Below are positions 35,701-44,802 of a stretch of DNA of 64,000 nucleotides, piece after piece. Under the pieces are notes generated by a model. The model had not been told where the DNA came from. It was given only the letters and a program-made list of their open reading frames with translations, and searched no databases. This DNA is from JAQWQB01 sp047636995 (lineage in GTDB: Bacteria; Bacteroidota; Bacteroidia; Flavobacteriales_D; Sanyastnellaceae), in contig JBLIGQ010000006.1 of assembly GCA_047636995.1 (NCBI GenBank), positions 42,269-106,268 of the forward strand, in the 5' to 3' direction. Position 1 is the first letter of the stretch. Each line of letters opens with the position of its first letter. The translations under genes were made by a program, and so were the position numbers.

Positions 35701-35891
35701 CCGCCGCTTGCTGTGCCAATAAAAATCACTTCAGGTTGATCTCTAACAACATCAATGGAAGTAACACGGCCGCTCATGGTACCCGGACCAATATGACGCA
35801 TCGTCATTCCTTTAAGGTGAGTCAAATCAATAACCTGCGCTTGTGTTGAGCATGAAACGATGAGAAGGCAAAAAAAGATGATTTTTTTCAT
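32790..35891 (-). CDS. Sortilin/VPS10-like beta-propeller protein
   Basis: 1033 residues. N-terminal signal MKKIIFFCLLIVSCSTQAQ, which could be cleaved as a lipoprotein at IVSC or as an ordinary signal at AQ. Residues about 25-700 carry many BNR/Asp-box repeats of the S-x-D-x-G-x-x-W type (SVSGGITWEAVF, SIDGGENWSLMG, TTDGGATWEKVL, STDPN-like loops absent), forming one or two large propellers as in sortilin-type exo-acting proteins. A region from about 720 with strand-rich and helical parts closes the protein. No T9SS domain. Glycosidase activity is often annotated for such repeats but no catalytic residues can be named. Confidence 0.8.
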   Translation of the reverse strand: MKKIIFFCLLIVSCSTQAQVIDLTHLKGMTMRHIGPGTMSGRVTSIDVVRDQPEVIFIGTASGGVWKSVSGGITWEAVFDDAPLQSIGAIAIDPSNPDVIWAGTGEGNPRNSQTSGGGIYKSIDGGENWSLMGLVETKTIHRIIVHRDDPNTVFVAALGSAWGPHPERGVFRTTDGGATWEKVLYNNEETGCADLIVDPRNPNKLFAAMWEYGRKPWTFNSGGEGSGLYVSHNAGKTWVMRSSEDGLPEGNLGRIGLTISAANTNVVYALVESEETALYRSEDGGLKWEVRATENIGNRPFYYADIFAHPKDENTLFNLYSMVSKSIDGGKSFDVILPYSGAHPDHHAFYIHPDNPNFMIDGNDGGMNISRDGGKKWEFVSNLPLGQFYHINYDMDIPYNIYGGMQDNGSWKAPGYVWHGDGIRNEDWQEISFGDGFDVVPDPSSMDHAYAMSQGGNVYRIHTGTGEMDYIQPNHPEGTPLRFNWNGAIASNPHNENGVYFGSQFVHKSINHGKAWEIISPDLTTNDPEKQKQAESGGLTIDATKAENFTTVTCIAPDKFDENVIWAGTDDGHLQLTTNGGDTWTEFSENLKNFPEGAWIPQIEVSQHQSKEAFVVVNDYRRNNWEAYVYHTTDGGKKWNRIVDNEKVQGHALSIVQDPVEANLLFLGTENGLYVSFDKGENWNKWTNDYTSVSTIDLKIHPREHDLIIGTFGRGAYILDDIRPLREIVSNGALKDEFNVISATDGYMVSYMRPRGSRFAADHLWSGQNKSSNVVVSYFIPDSLFTDEAKATVRIMNADGDTIRTLKTTPKAGLNKVTWGMNEKGVHFPSRDEPSEDNEPGGGPMVLPGAYKVSISYEEMDGEVMAMVNADPRRAFKIENAKTQRSFIYEVNETIEQAEKAFSRVCEAKEMIGFVNKQITMTEDTLFNDLNAEGDSLMKSLTAFEDRYMLPKDFDGYDHVTKFLNNYLWRPRSYVGAPDAPLGQNALLAKAKAEEETEKMVKDVNAFFNGPWAEWQTKVESSTMRFFKEYEDL

Positions 35892-36003
35892 GGTGTGCTT
35901 TTGTGATTCAGAAAGGTAAGGAAGAGCAATGGGTCTTCGCTACCGTTTATGTAGATCACCCAAATAGTACTAAATATAAGTAGAGTTTGTCGACCTTTGG
36001 GAA

Positions 36004-37224
36004 ATGCAAAAGCCCACCTTAGGAATTGTTACTACGTGGTTCGAACGCGGAGCTACCCGGGTATCAATGGCTTTGATGGAAGTGCTAAAGGAGGAATACA
36101 GCCTGCGCATTTATGCTCGAGGAGGGGACGAATTCCCACATAAAGACCCAAAATGGAACAAAGACTTTGTGCATTGGGGCGAATTTGTTCCTGGGGCACG
36201 AAACACCTTCATCGACTTTAATGATTTTTCAAAATGGATTGAAAGAGAGCAAATTAGCCTCCTCCTTTTTAATGAGCAGCAAAGTTGGGATGTGATACTA
36301 AAGCTGAAAAAACGGACCCAAATCCCCATTGGGGCTTATGTAGATTACTACACTGATGCCACGGTCAATTGTTTTGGATTGTATGACTTCCTTATTTGCA
36401 ATACCAAACGTCATTACAGCGTATTTAAGCACCATCCAAATGCCCTCTATGTTCCTTGGGGCGTAACTGAATTTGCCACCCAACCTCCTCCTTCAGGAAG
36501 CAATGTTCGTTTTTTTCACAATCTGGGGTTCAACCCCCAGCGCAAAGGAACTGACCTCATTTTACGTGCTTTTAAACAATTGACAGACGCGCGCATTAGC
36601 TTGATCTTGCATGCCCAGAAACCACTGGCTGATTTTCCCGACCTGCAAGAAATGGTTGCTGCAGATCACCGGGTAACATGGATTAACAAAGACGCTCCCC
36701 CTCCCGGACTGTATCATTTGGGTGATGTATATGTCTATCCTTCACGCCTTGAAGGAATTGGCCTCTCTTTACCTGAAGCACTTAGCCAGGGTTTGCCTGC
36801 AATAACAACAGATGAAGCACCCATGAATGAATTTGTGGTTCATGGTCAAAATGGTTTTTTGGTTGAGGTTGAGCGGCATTGGAAACGCGGTGACAACTAT
36901 TATTGGAACATGGCTGAGGTGAATGTTAATGCCCTTGCCCAAGCCATGCAGTCTTACATTCTTTTGCCAGAAGAATTAACCAAGCGAAAAGAGACAACCC
37001 TTGCCATTGCAAAAGAAAGGCTGAACTGGAAAAAGAATGCTTCTTCGCTCTCAGAACTTCTAGCAAAAGTAAGATGGACCGCACCTAAAGAAACAACCTG
37101 GTCATACACACAAAGTTTAGAAGAAAAAGAAACGCCTCATGTGACAATTAAACAACGAACACATCGTATTTTGATCGCGTTAGGAGCACGGAATTTAAAG
37201 CGCAAATTGTTCGGCAGAGAATGA
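36004..37224 (+). CDS. GT-B glycosyltransferase (family 4-like)
   Basis: 406 residues. The C-terminal half shows the GT4 pattern: HNLGFNPQRKGTDLILRAF for the nucleotide-sugar domain start, GDVYVYPSRLEGIGLSLPEA with the E-x7-E motif, and a short tail with basic residues. The N-terminus (TLGIVTTWFERGATRVSMAL) is the acceptor domain. No membrane helix. It should add a sugar to a lipid-linked surface glycan. First gene of a tightly packed operon: the next start overlaps its stop by 4 bases. Confidence 0.85.
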   Translation: MQKPTLGIVTTWFERGATRVSMALMEVLKEEYSLRIYARGGDEFPHKDPKWNKDFVHWGEFVPGARNTFIDFNDFSKWIEREQISLLLFNEQQSWDVILKLKKRTQIPIGAYVDYYTDATVNCFGLYDFLICNTKRHYSVFKHHPNALYVPWGVTEFATQPPPSGSNVRFFHNLGFNPQRKGTDLILRAFKQLTDARISLILHAQKPLADFPDLQEMVAADHRVTWINKDAPPPGLYHLGDVYVYPSRLEGIGLSLPEALSQGLPAITTDEAPMNEFVVHGQNGFLVEVERHWKRGDNYYWNMAEVNVNALAQAMQSYILLPEELTKRKETTLAIAKERLNWKKNASSLSELLAKVRWTAPKETTWSYTQSLEEKETPHVTIKQRTHRILIALGARNLKRKLFGRE

Positions 37225-38306
37225 AGTTAAAAGGAATGCACATTTGGATTATCTCACCCGAACCTTGGGGAGCGCAGTTATTGTCTAAACATCATTATGC
37301 CTTGGAATTGGCGCACCGCAACAACGACATTGTGTTCATTCAAGCCGGGGGCAAGCATGGCGAAGTGGAAACACTTTCATCACATTCCAAAATCACCTTA
37401 ATTTCATGGCAATCTGTACGAGGTTTAAGGAAGTTCCCTCGCAGCATTTCCAAAGTACTGCAGCGAAAAGAAATGATCAAAATTGCTGAACTCACTGGCG
37501 GGCAGCCTGACCTCATTTGGAGTTTTGACAATTCTCGGTTTTTCGACATGGATGCTTGGAAAACAGCTGCGACCATGATTCATCACTTGGTTGATTTAAA
37601 TCAAGATTATGAGTTGGCACGAACGGCAAAATCTGCGCACATCTGCTTCGGAACAACGGAGTTCATTCTTTCAAAGTTGAAGGCGCACAATTCAAACTCA
37701 TTTAACATTGGACATGGGTGTTCCCCTGTTTCACGAACTGTTTGGAGAGCACATACAAACAAACCCAAAGTCTTCTATGTTGGGAATTTGCTCATTCCAT
37801 TATTGAATCGAAAGCTGATTCTGGATGCTGTGCGCACGTTTCCTGATGTTGAGTTCCATTTTATTGGCGCGCATGAAAAAAGCAATGTCACACGCAAAGT
37901 AGACAGTTCAGCCGCTGCATTTGTAGAAGAATTAAAAAGCCATTCGAATGCGTTCCTTCGCGGAGCCATGCAAAGAGAAGCATATCATGCTGCTTTAAAT
38001 GAAGCAGATCTTTTTATTATCGCTTACAAAAAGGCTTTCTATGAACAAGTTGCCAATCCGCACAAAGTGCTTGAACTCCTTTCTACTGGAAGGGCTATTC
38101 TAAGCAATTCATTGGCAGAATACGAAGCGCTCCCATTCATTGAAATGGTTGATGATGCCGAAATTTGGCTGACCGTCTTAGAACAGATGATTTCGAAAAT
38201 AGACCAATGGAATACCTTAGAGCTTCAAGAAGCGCGTGTCAACTGGGCCTCGGAACGCAGTTATTCTAAGCAAGTTGATCAAATTGAAGACCTCTTGAAT
38301 GACTAA
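37221..38306 (+). CDS. GT-B glycosyltransferase
   Basis: 361 residues of glycosyltransferase B fold: HIWIISPEPWGAQLLSKHHYA at the N-terminus, VFYVGNLLIPLLNRKLILDAV starting the C-terminal Rossmann half, and LNEADLFIIAYKKAFYEQVANPHKVLELLSTGRAI as the donor-site helix region. The terminal motif differs from classic GT4, and the best analogy is to TuaH/GT1-type enzymes. It overlaps both neighbours (4 and 8 bases). Sugar and acceptor are unknown. A second ATG four codons in is an equally plausible start. Confidence 0.78.
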   Translation: MKLKGMHIWIISPEPWGAQLLSKHHYALELAHRNNDIVFIQAGGKHGEVETLSSHSKITLISWQSVRGLRKFPRSISKVLQRKEMIKIAELTGGQPDLIWSFDNSRFFDMDAWKTAATMIHHLVDLNQDYELARTAKSAHICFGTTEFILSKLKAHNSNSFNIGHGCSPVSRTVWRAHTNKPKVFYVGNLLIPLLNRKLILDAVRTFPDVEFHFIGAHEKSNVTRKVDSSAAAFVEELKSHSNAFLRGAMQREAYHAALNEADLFIIAYKKAFYEQVANPHKVLELLSTGRAILSNSLAEYEALPFIEMVDDAEIWLTVLEQMISKIDQWNTLELQEARVNWASERSYSKQVDQIEDLLND

Positions 38307-39114
38307 GCAACTCGTTTCAATCATCATGCCCGTTTGGAATGGCGAAAATTGGGTGGCAGAAGCCATCGAAAGCGCGCTTCAGCAGTCCTACACACACTGG
38401 GAACTTTTGGTTGTTGACAATGGCAGTTCAGACCACTCTCTCGAAATCATTCAGCAGTTCAACGACCCCAGAATTCGTTTATTTCAACAAGCGCACTCCG
38501 GCGTGAGCAAGGCCCGAAACCTGGGTTTAGACAACGCAAATGGCGATTTTATCTGCTTTTTAGATTGTGATGATGAACTGCCACCACAGAGCTTAGCGAC
38601 AAGGGTTGATCTTTTTTATCGGCATCCAAAACTTGGCTTTGCAGACGGCATTATTGAAGTTTGGAATGCAGATTTCTCCCTTCAGTCTGCGCTCCACACA
38701 CCTACTTTTTCTGGTGAGCCATTGAACGAATTGAGAACACTTTCGAGTACTTGTTTTTATGGAATTACTTGGATGATTCGTGCTGAGGCCATTGGCAACA
38801 AGCGCTTCAACACAGACATGTCACATTCTGAGGACCTTGCCTTTTTCGCCACTGTATCAAATGCGAGGTGGTGCTATGACTCAGTTGGAGTAGCGATCTA
38901 CAAAGTACGGAAACGCGCAGGCTCAGCCATGAGTGATTTAGATGGATTAGCAAAAGGCTACGAAATGCTATTCACGCATTTGACTTTGCTTCGACCTGAA
39001 GAAAAGGATTGGCAACCCATTTTCAGATCAAAGGTTCGGCGCATCCTTTTTCGCTCCTTCATCAAGAAGCACCACTTTTTTCGGGCATTTCGCAGCCTAT
39101 CGCGCTGGAGTTAG
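38299..39114 (+). CDS. Family 2 glycosyltransferase
   Basis: 271 residues with the GT-A fold of family 2. SIIMPVWNGENWVAEAIES opens the domain, LLVVDNGSSDHSLEII follows, and CFLDCDDELPP holds the metal-binding Asp-x-Asp-type motif. SEDLAFFATVS contains the conserved acidic ED. There is no membrane helix. It overlaps the preceding glycosyltransferase by 8 bases and belongs to the same operon. Confidence 0.92.
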   Translation: MTKQLVSIIMPVWNGENWVAEAIESALQQSYTHWELLVVDNGSSDHSLEIIQQFNDPRIRLFQQAHSGVSKARNLGLDNANGDFICFLDCDDELPPQSLATRVDLFYRHPKLGFADGIIEVWNADFSLQSALHTPTFSGEPLNELRTLSSTCFYGITWMIRAEAIGNKRFNTDMSHSEDLAFFATVSNARWCYDSVGVAIYKVRKRAGSAMSDLDGLAKGYEMLFTHLTLLRPEEKDWQPIFRSKVRRILFRSFIKKHHFFRAFRSLSRWS

Positions 39115-39147
39115 AAGATTTGAACCCTTTGTACGATATTAGTCGCC

Positions 39148-40266
39148 ATGAAGGTAGACCTCATCATTGGAACACGACCAGAATTCATCAAACTTGCTCC
39201 CGTAGCTCGCATCATGCGAAATTACCCGGGAGTTGTCCCAAGAATAATTCTAACGGGTCAGCACACCGACCTGTTAAACGGCTTACCTGAGTTTTTCAGT
39301 CTAGAAATACACACCATTTTAAAAGTGATGGCAGAAGGTCAAAGTTTAGGCGAATTGACTTCCAAGCTATTACTTGCCCTCGAAAAACAATTCCAGGAAG
39401 ACAAACCCGACGTTGTTCTTGTTCAAGGTGACACCACCTCCGCGTTCATGGGAGCATTGGCCGCATACTACAATGGCATTCCAGTCTGTCATGTTGAGGC
39501 AGGGTTACGTACAAATGACATCTATTCCCCCTTTCCTGAAGAAGTGAACAGGGCAGCTATTGCACAAATTGCTCAGCTCAATTTCGCTCCAACTGAACGC
39601 GCTTTGCAGACCTTACAATCAGAAGGAAAGACGGCAACACATCTCGTTGGGAACACAGTGATAGACGCAGCCCTTTTTGCACAGATGCGTCATCGCATTC
39701 AAGCCGTAGCGCTTCCAGTTAAACTTGATAAATTAAAAAAACTAGTGCTTGTTACCGCACACAGAAGAGAATCTCATGCTTCAGGACTGCGCCACATTTG
39801 CGATGCCATTCAGACGCTTCACAACACCCACCCAGAGCTTGAGTTTTTGCTTCCTACCCATTCGAACCCCGTTGTAAAAGAAGTCATCTCCAATGCCCTC
39901 GCTACTCTAGAAAGGGTGCACCTCAGCCCTCCTCTTTCATATCCTCAAATGATTGCCGCACTGGACCAAGCATGGCTCCTAATGACAGATAGCGGAGGTT
40001 TGCAGGAAGAAGCCCCTACCTTCCATTTGCCCGTTTTGGTGCTGCGCGAAAAAAGTGAACGGATGGAAGCTGTTGAATCAGGGAGCGCATTGTTGTGTGG
40101 TACGTCAACAGAAAAACTAGTAGAAGAGGTTGAACGCTTGTTAACTGATGCCCAAGCATACAAAGCCATGTCTCTTGCTCCCAATCCGTTTGGTGATGGG
40201 AAAGCTGCCATGCGCATTACAGAGATCATCAAGCACACATTCAAACCTTCAGCACCAAAGCTGTGA
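39148..40266 (+). CDS. wecB: UDP-N-acetylglucosamine 2-epimerase (non-hydrolysing)
   Basis: Interconverts UDP-GlcNAc and UDP-ManNAc, giving ManNAc or its uronic acid for surface polysaccharide. 372 residues. Family motifs: GTRPEFIKLAPVARIM, VQGDTTSAFMGALAAYYNGI, CHVEAGLRTNDIYSPFPEE, LVTAHRRES, and TDSGGLQEEAP near the C-terminus. It is 33 bases behind the GT2 gene, and its stop overlaps the following gene by 4 bases, so the operon probably continues. No wecC-type dehydrogenase is present in the window. Confidence 0.95.
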   Translation: MKVDLIIGTRPEFIKLAPVARIMRNYPGVVPRIILTGQHTDLLNGLPEFFSLEIHTILKVMAEGQSLGELTSKLLLALEKQFQEDKPDVVLVQGDTTSAFMGALAAYYNGIPVCHVEAGLRTNDIYSPFPEEVNRAAIAQIAQLNFAPTERALQTLQSEGKTATHLVGNTVIDAALFAQMRHRIQAVALPVKLDKLKKLVLVTAHRRESHASGLRHICDAIQTLHNTHPELEFLLPTHSNPVVKEVISNALATLERVHLSPPLSYPQMIAALDQAWLLMTDSGGLQEEAPTFHLPVLVLREKSERMEAVESGSALLCGTSTEKLVEEVERLLTDAQAYKAMSLAPNPFGDGKAAMRITEIIKHTFKPSAPKL

Positions 40267-42707
40267 ATGTACTCGTTATCACATATTGGAGTTACAAAGA
40301 GCCCTTGATTCAAGCCGCTGCATTGCCTTACCTAAAAATGATGCGCAAGGCCCTTGGCGAGGAGGGAACAATTCACTTAATCACCCTTGAAAAGCCCAAC
40401 TTAAAGCTTCGGCCAGATGAAGAAGCTGAGGCGCGAAGCATGCTGCATGCTCAAGGAATCAATCTTTTAACGCATACCTATCATAAGTTCGGTATAAAAG
40501 CCATGTTGGCTTGGGGCGGAAATCTATTTTGGATCTTGCGTTATTGCAAGCAACATAAGATTAACATGCTTCACGCTTTTGGCAGTCCGGCGGCTACGTC
40601 AGCCCATGTGATTCACAAGCTCACAAAATTACCTTATGTAGTTGATTCTTATGAGCCACATGCCGAATCAATGGTTGAGAATGGTTCTTGGACAAAGCAG
40701 TCTTTTGCCTACAAACTATTGTGGTATTTTGAAAAAAAACTTGCACGAAAAGCGTTAGCGGTATTAGGAACTACGGAGGGCATGAAAGACTATGCCGCTA
40801 AAAAGTACGGCACCATCCCCAGCAATTTCAAGGTCAGACCAGCTTGCGTTTCATACTCGGCATTCAACCCTAACAACCCCTATCGGCTTAACAGAAAAAC
40901 ACTGGGCATTGACCATGGAGATATTGTTTGTGTGTATGCCGGAAAACTAGGTGGAATCTATTTGAAAGAGGAGATTTTTGAATTAATGAACGTAGCTTTA
41001 AGCAAATGGGGTGTCCGTTTCAAATTTCTTCTATTAAGTGATCTCCCGCGTGAAATGGCCAATCAATTGGCCAAGAACGCTGGGTTCCCAGAAGATCAAA
41101 TGATTGTTCGGTTTGTTCCACACCAGAGCATTGCAGCTCATTTATCCCTTGCTGATTTCGCTATTAACCCTGTGAAACCCGTTCCTTCTAAAAGGTATTG
41201 CACCTCTATCAAAGACGGGGAGTACTGGGCAATGGGCTTGCCAGTGATCATTCCAAAAGGCATTTCTGATGATTCAGATCTCATTGAACAAAACAACATT
41301 GGTGTTGTGCTGAATGAATTGAATTTGAAAGCATATCAGCAGGCCATTGAGCAGATTGATGTGCTTCTTCAAGAAGATAAAGCAGCCCTCCAGGAACGAA
41401 TTCGGGCGGTAACAAAAGTACACCGAAGCATCTCTATTGCAGAGCAATGTTATGCTGAATTGTATGGCGAACAAGGCGCATTGAGATTGAAAGTGAAAAC
41501 TTTTCTGGTACTTATATACAATAGTTTCAAAGATCCATTGTTCCAGAATTTGGTGTACCAATACATCTTGCGGCAATCTGAAGAGCATTCAAACTACCGT
41601 TTTCAACTGCTCACTTTTGAGCAGAAAAAATATGCTCTAAACCCACAAGAACAGACCAAAGAGAAAGCGCAACTGACGGGCAAAGGAATATACTGGCATC
41701 CCTTGATTTACCACTCAGGGAAATTTATGCTCATCAAAAAAGCCATTGATTTCACAGCCGCTTTAGCACAGCTGGCGCGGATCAGCTTGAAGCGCAAACC
41801 AAGAATGATTATTGCTTTCGCAAATACTTCTGCAGCAATTTCATGGGTGCTTTCAAAGATTATCGACTCGAAACTAATGGTGTATTCCTATGAGCCTCAT
41901 AGCGAATTCTTGGCCGAATTTGGCATTTGGAAACGCAACGGATGGCGATATAAATTGCTGAACATGTTGGAGCGGAAGACAGCTGAAACAGCTGATTACA
42001 TCTTAACAGGAACAAAGCACATGCAAGAGGTTATAGCACCAATTGCGCGCGGACAAGTCTATCGTGCTCCATCAAGTGTTGATGAAACCATTTTTAACTT
42101 TCGCCCCGAAAAAAGGATTGAAATACGATCTGAGTTCGGCATTGAAAATCGTAAAATACTGATCTATGCCGGCAAGTTTGGAGGCATCTATTATCATGAA
42201 GAAGTTTTCGATTTCTGCGCTGAATTGAAACGACTAGACCCAAGCTGGTTCTTCGTCTTCCTATCTCCCTCAGAACATGCTGAACTGAGGGCTAATATGG
42301 ACGTTTACGGATTGGGACCTGATGATGCATTGCTTCGCGAAGCAAAAACACCTTTGGAGGTCGCCGCCTGGTTGTCTGCGGCTGATGTAGGTTTAACGGC
42401 TATTCCCCCCTATCCTAGTCAGAAGTATAGATCTCCGGTAAAGGTGGGTGAATACTTGCTTTGCGGCCTGCCGTACATAACTTGTAAAGGGGTTTCTGAA
42501 GATGATTCAATTGCAGAAGAACACAATGTGGGGGTCGTGATTGAAAGCTTGAGTAAAAAAGAAGTCCAACACACAAAAGAGGCATTGGACTTATTTTTAA
42601 ATGAGGACCGAGATTCCTTGCGCTTGCGCTGCAGGAAAACGGGGCTGAGTTACAGGGGACGCCAACAAATTGATGTTCTTTTCACTCAAATTCTCCAAGA
42701 GGCTTAA
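40263..42707 (+). CDS. Tandem double GT-B glycosyltransferase
   Basis: 814 residues made of two homologous halves of about 405 each. Matching motifs recur at an offset of about 410: SYEPH at 129 and 542, YAGKxGGIY at 225 and 635, GEYxxxGLP at 319 and 729. Each half resembles a complete GT-B enzyme, the first starting VLVITYWSYKEPLIQAA and the second FLVLIYNSFKDPLFQNL. A continuous frame without stops joins them near residue 405-412. It could add two sugars in succession, or one half could be non-catalytic. It overlaps wecB by 4 bases and ends directly against the converging LEA14-like gene. Confidence 0.85.
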   Translation: MNVLVITYWSYKEPLIQAAALPYLKMMRKALGEEGTIHLITLEKPNLKLRPDEEAEARSMLHAQGINLLTHTYHKFGIKAMLAWGGNLFWILRYCKQHKINMLHAFGSPAATSAHVIHKLTKLPYVVDSYEPHAESMVENGSWTKQSFAYKLLWYFEKKLARKALAVLGTTEGMKDYAAKKYGTIPSNFKVRPACVSYSAFNPNNPYRLNRKTLGIDHGDIVCVYAGKLGGIYLKEEIFELMNVALSKWGVRFKFLLLSDLPREMANQLAKNAGFPEDQMIVRFVPHQSIAAHLSLADFAINPVKPVPSKRYCTSIKDGEYWAMGLPVIIPKGISDDSDLIEQNNIGVVLNELNLKAYQQAIEQIDVLLQEDKAALQERIRAVTKVHRSISIAEQCYAELYGEQGALRLKVKTFLVLIYNSFKDPLFQNLVYQYILRQSEEHSNYRFQLLTFEQKKYALNPQEQTKEKAQLTGKGIYWHPLIYHSGKFMLIKKAIDFTAALAQLARISLKRKPRMIIAFANTSAAISWVLSKIIDSKLMVYSYEPHSEFLAEFGIWKRNGWRYKLLNMLERKTAETADYILTGTKHMQEVIAPIARGQVYRAPSSVDETIFNFRPEKRIEIRSEFGIENRKILIYAGKFGGIYYHEEVFDFCAELKRLDPSWFFVFLSPSEHAELRANMDVYGLGPDDALLREAKTPLEVAAWLSAADVGLTAIPPYPSQKYRSPVKVGEYLLCGLPYITCKGVSEDDSIAEEHNVGVVIESLSKKEVQHTKEALDLFLNEDRDSLRLRCRKTGLSYRGRQQIDVLFTQILQEA

Positions 42708-43205
42708 TCAGTTGCTCATCAAGCTTTTGATGTCTACCTGTTCAGAAATATCAATGGGGATTTCTCTGCCAATTAAAAGTGCTTTTCCTTTCACGATTCC
42801 CACTGCTTGAAAATCTGCATTTTTAGCAAAGAGCAAAGACAATAAATTCTCCAAAAAGTTCCCGCTTAAGTCTTCCGCACCTGCTTTCAACTTGATGATT
42901 TTTGTGCTTTTCGATTTGGACTCCAATTTCACTTTTTCTACCAGGTGAACTTTCCCCATGCCTTTTTTATTAACGAAAATGTCAATTTCAGACTGTGTGA
43001 GTGTCACTGCATACCAGTTTGGATTGTCAAGTTGGAGCGTAACACTAACTTCTACAACGTCCTTGTCGAATTTCGTAATGGAAATATCATCTACCATGAC
43101 CACTTCTACCTCTTTGTAAAAAGAGCAAGAATTCAAACTGAAAACCATTGCCAATGCGAACAGTCCGAATAGGACTTTCGAGGTGCGGTTCGTATTTAGT
43201 TTCAT
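42708..43205 (-). CDS. LEA14-like (WHy domain) lipoprotein
   Basis: 165 residues. Lipoprotein signal with Cys in FSLNSCSFYKEV. The mature part is one LEA type 2/WHy beta sandwich: VVEVSVTLQLDNPNWYAVTLTQSEIDIFVN contains the conserved Asn-Pro-Asn, and KGKALLIGREIPIDISEQV closes the domain. Such proteins are linked to desiccation and membrane protection in plants and bacteria; no specific role is known here. Its stop abuts the stop of the converging double glycosyltransferase gene with no spacer. Confidence 0.8.
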   Translation of the reverse strand: MKLNTNRTSKVLFGLFALAMVFSLNSCSFYKEVEVVMVDDISITKFDKDVVEVSVTLQLDNPNWYAVTLTQSEIDIFVNKKGMGKVHLVEKVKLESKSKSTKIIKLKAGAEDLSGNFLENLLSLLFAKNADFQAVGIVKGKALLIGREIPIDISEQVDIKSLMSN

Positions 43206-43246
43206 AGGTTTCTTTTGGTGAACAAAGTCAAAGCACGTGCCAAGAC

Positions 43247-44632
43247 TTAGCCTTTCATTTCTGCAAAATACTTGTAAAACAAAGGAATGGTTTCAATGCC
43301 TTTGAAATAATTAAAAACACCATAGTGCTCATTTGGAGAGTGAATGGCGTCAGAATCAAGGCCGAATCCAAAGAGGACGGTCTTCAACCCAAGGATGCTT
43401 TCAAAGCTGGCTACAATAGGAATAGAGCCTCCACTGCGCACCGGGATTGGTTTCTTACCGTAAGTCTCTTCCATGGCTTTTGATGCCGCTTTATAAGCGA
43501 TGCTATCTGTTGGCGTAACAGCGGCTTCACCTCCGTGATGTGGTGTTACTTTCACAGATACGCTCTTAGGAGCGATGCGTTCGAAATGAGTGATGAACAG
43601 TTCAGTGATTTTCTCAGAGCTTTGGTTCGGAACCAAACGCATACTAATTTTCGCGTAAGCTTTCGAGGCGATCACTGTTTTTGCTCCTTGACCAATGTAA
43701 CCACCCCAAATTCCATTTACGTCAAGGGTAGGTCGGATAGAAACACGTTCAGAAACAGAGTATCCAGATTCGCCTTCTACATCTCCAATGCCAATGCTCT
43801 TTTTGTAAGCTTCCTGAGAAAAGGGTGCTTTCGCCATTTCTGCGCGCTCTTCAAGAGACAGTTCATCAACGTCGTCATAAAATCCTTCAACTTGAATTTG
43901 TTGGTGGTCGTTTTTCAACGAAGCAATTAATTCACAAAGGATGTTGATTGGGTTTGGAACTCCACCGCCATAGAGGCCAGAGTGTAAATCACGATTTGGG
44001 CCAGTCACTTCCACTTCAACATAGCTCAAGCCACGAAGGCCTGTAGTAATTGATGGCGTATCATTGGCGATGATTCCGGTATCAGAGACAAGTACCACAT
44101 CTGCCTTCAACATTTCTTTGTTCTCTTTGAGGAAGGTATCTAAATTGGAAGAACCCACTTCCTCTTCGCCCTCAATAATGAACTTCACGTTGCAAGGCAG
44201 CGCATCAGACTTCACCATTGCTTCAAACGCCTTCACGTGCATGTAAAACTGACCTTTATCATCACAAGCGCCTCTAGCGAAGATGGCGCCTTCAGGATGA
44301 ATGTCGGTCTTCTTAATCACTGGCTCATATGGAGGTGAATCCCAAAGTTCAACAGGATCTGCGGGTTGCACATCGTAATGTCCGTAAACCAAAACGGTAG
44401 GTTTCGATGGGTCGATCATTTTTTCGCCATATACAATCGGATATCCAGGGGTGGTCATCACCACAGCCTTATCAGCGCCAGCAGCGAGCATGGCATCTTT
44501 GGTCACCTCAGCCATTTTTAACACATCTGCTTTGTATGCTGGATCAGCGCTTACAGAAGGAATTCTAAGGATATCGAGCAACTCATTCAGAAAACGGTCG
44601 CGATTGGTTTGGATAAATTCGTTTACAGACAT
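43247..44632 (-). CDS. M20 family dipeptidase
   Basis: 461 residues. Metal-site motifs of the M20 peptidase family are intact: VLVYGHYDVQPAD (His and Asp), FARGACDDKGQFYMH, and IIEGEEEVGSSNLD (general base Glu and metal ligand). A dimerisation domain lies in about 200-350, and the last His ligand is in DAIHSPNEHYG. It hydrolyses dipeptides or acylated amino acids in the cytoplasm (no signal peptide). A TACCTTTC box (one mismatch) lies about 20 bases upstream, and it is divergent from typA. Confidence 0.93.
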   Translation of the reverse strand: MSVNEFIQTNRDRFLNELLDILRIPSVSADPAYKADVLKMAEVTKDAMLAAGADKAVVMTTPGYPIVYGEKMIDPSKPTVLVYGHYDVQPADPVELWDSPPYEPVIKKTDIHPEGAIFARGACDDKGQFYMHVKAFEAMVKSDALPCNVKFIIEGEEEVGSSNLDTFLKENKEMLKADVVLVSDTGIIANDTPSITTGLRGLSYVEVEVTGPNRDLHSGLYGGGVPNPINILCELIASLKNDHQQIQVEGFYDDVDELSLEERAEMAKAPFSQEAYKKSIGIGDVEGESGYSVSERVSIRPTLDVNGIWGGYIGQGAKTVIASKAYAKISMRLVPNQSSEKITELFITHFERIAPKSVSVKVTPHHGGEAAVTPTDSIAYKAASKAMEETYGKKPIPVRSGGSIPIVASFESILGLKTVLFGFGLDSDAIHSPNEHYGVFNYFKGIETIPLFYKYFAEMKG

Positions 44633-44772
44633 TCTTTTTTATTGGATACGAAAGGTAGTAAACCTTCTGTTCTAGGGCAATTTTAGCACGAGAAGAAGCG
44701 TGATAAATACCTAACCCACGTTACCTTTAAGTTAAATCCTCATATACTGCACATTAGCTGACTTAAGAAACG

Positions 44773-44780
44773 TACTTTTG
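44773..44780 (+). promoter_or_regulatory. -7 box of typA (TACTTTTG)
   Basis: Exact TAnnTTTG match, 22 bases before the ATG at 44803. A TTG -33 element is not evident. Confidence 0.65.
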
Positions 44781-44802
44781 CGCCCGATTTGGCACAAACA
44801 TT

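Noticed and set aside
32790..35891. Sialidase assignment for the sortilin-like protein because of Asp-box repeats
   Set aside because: Asp boxes alone do not define sialidases, and no Arg triad or catalytic Tyr/Glu could be identified.
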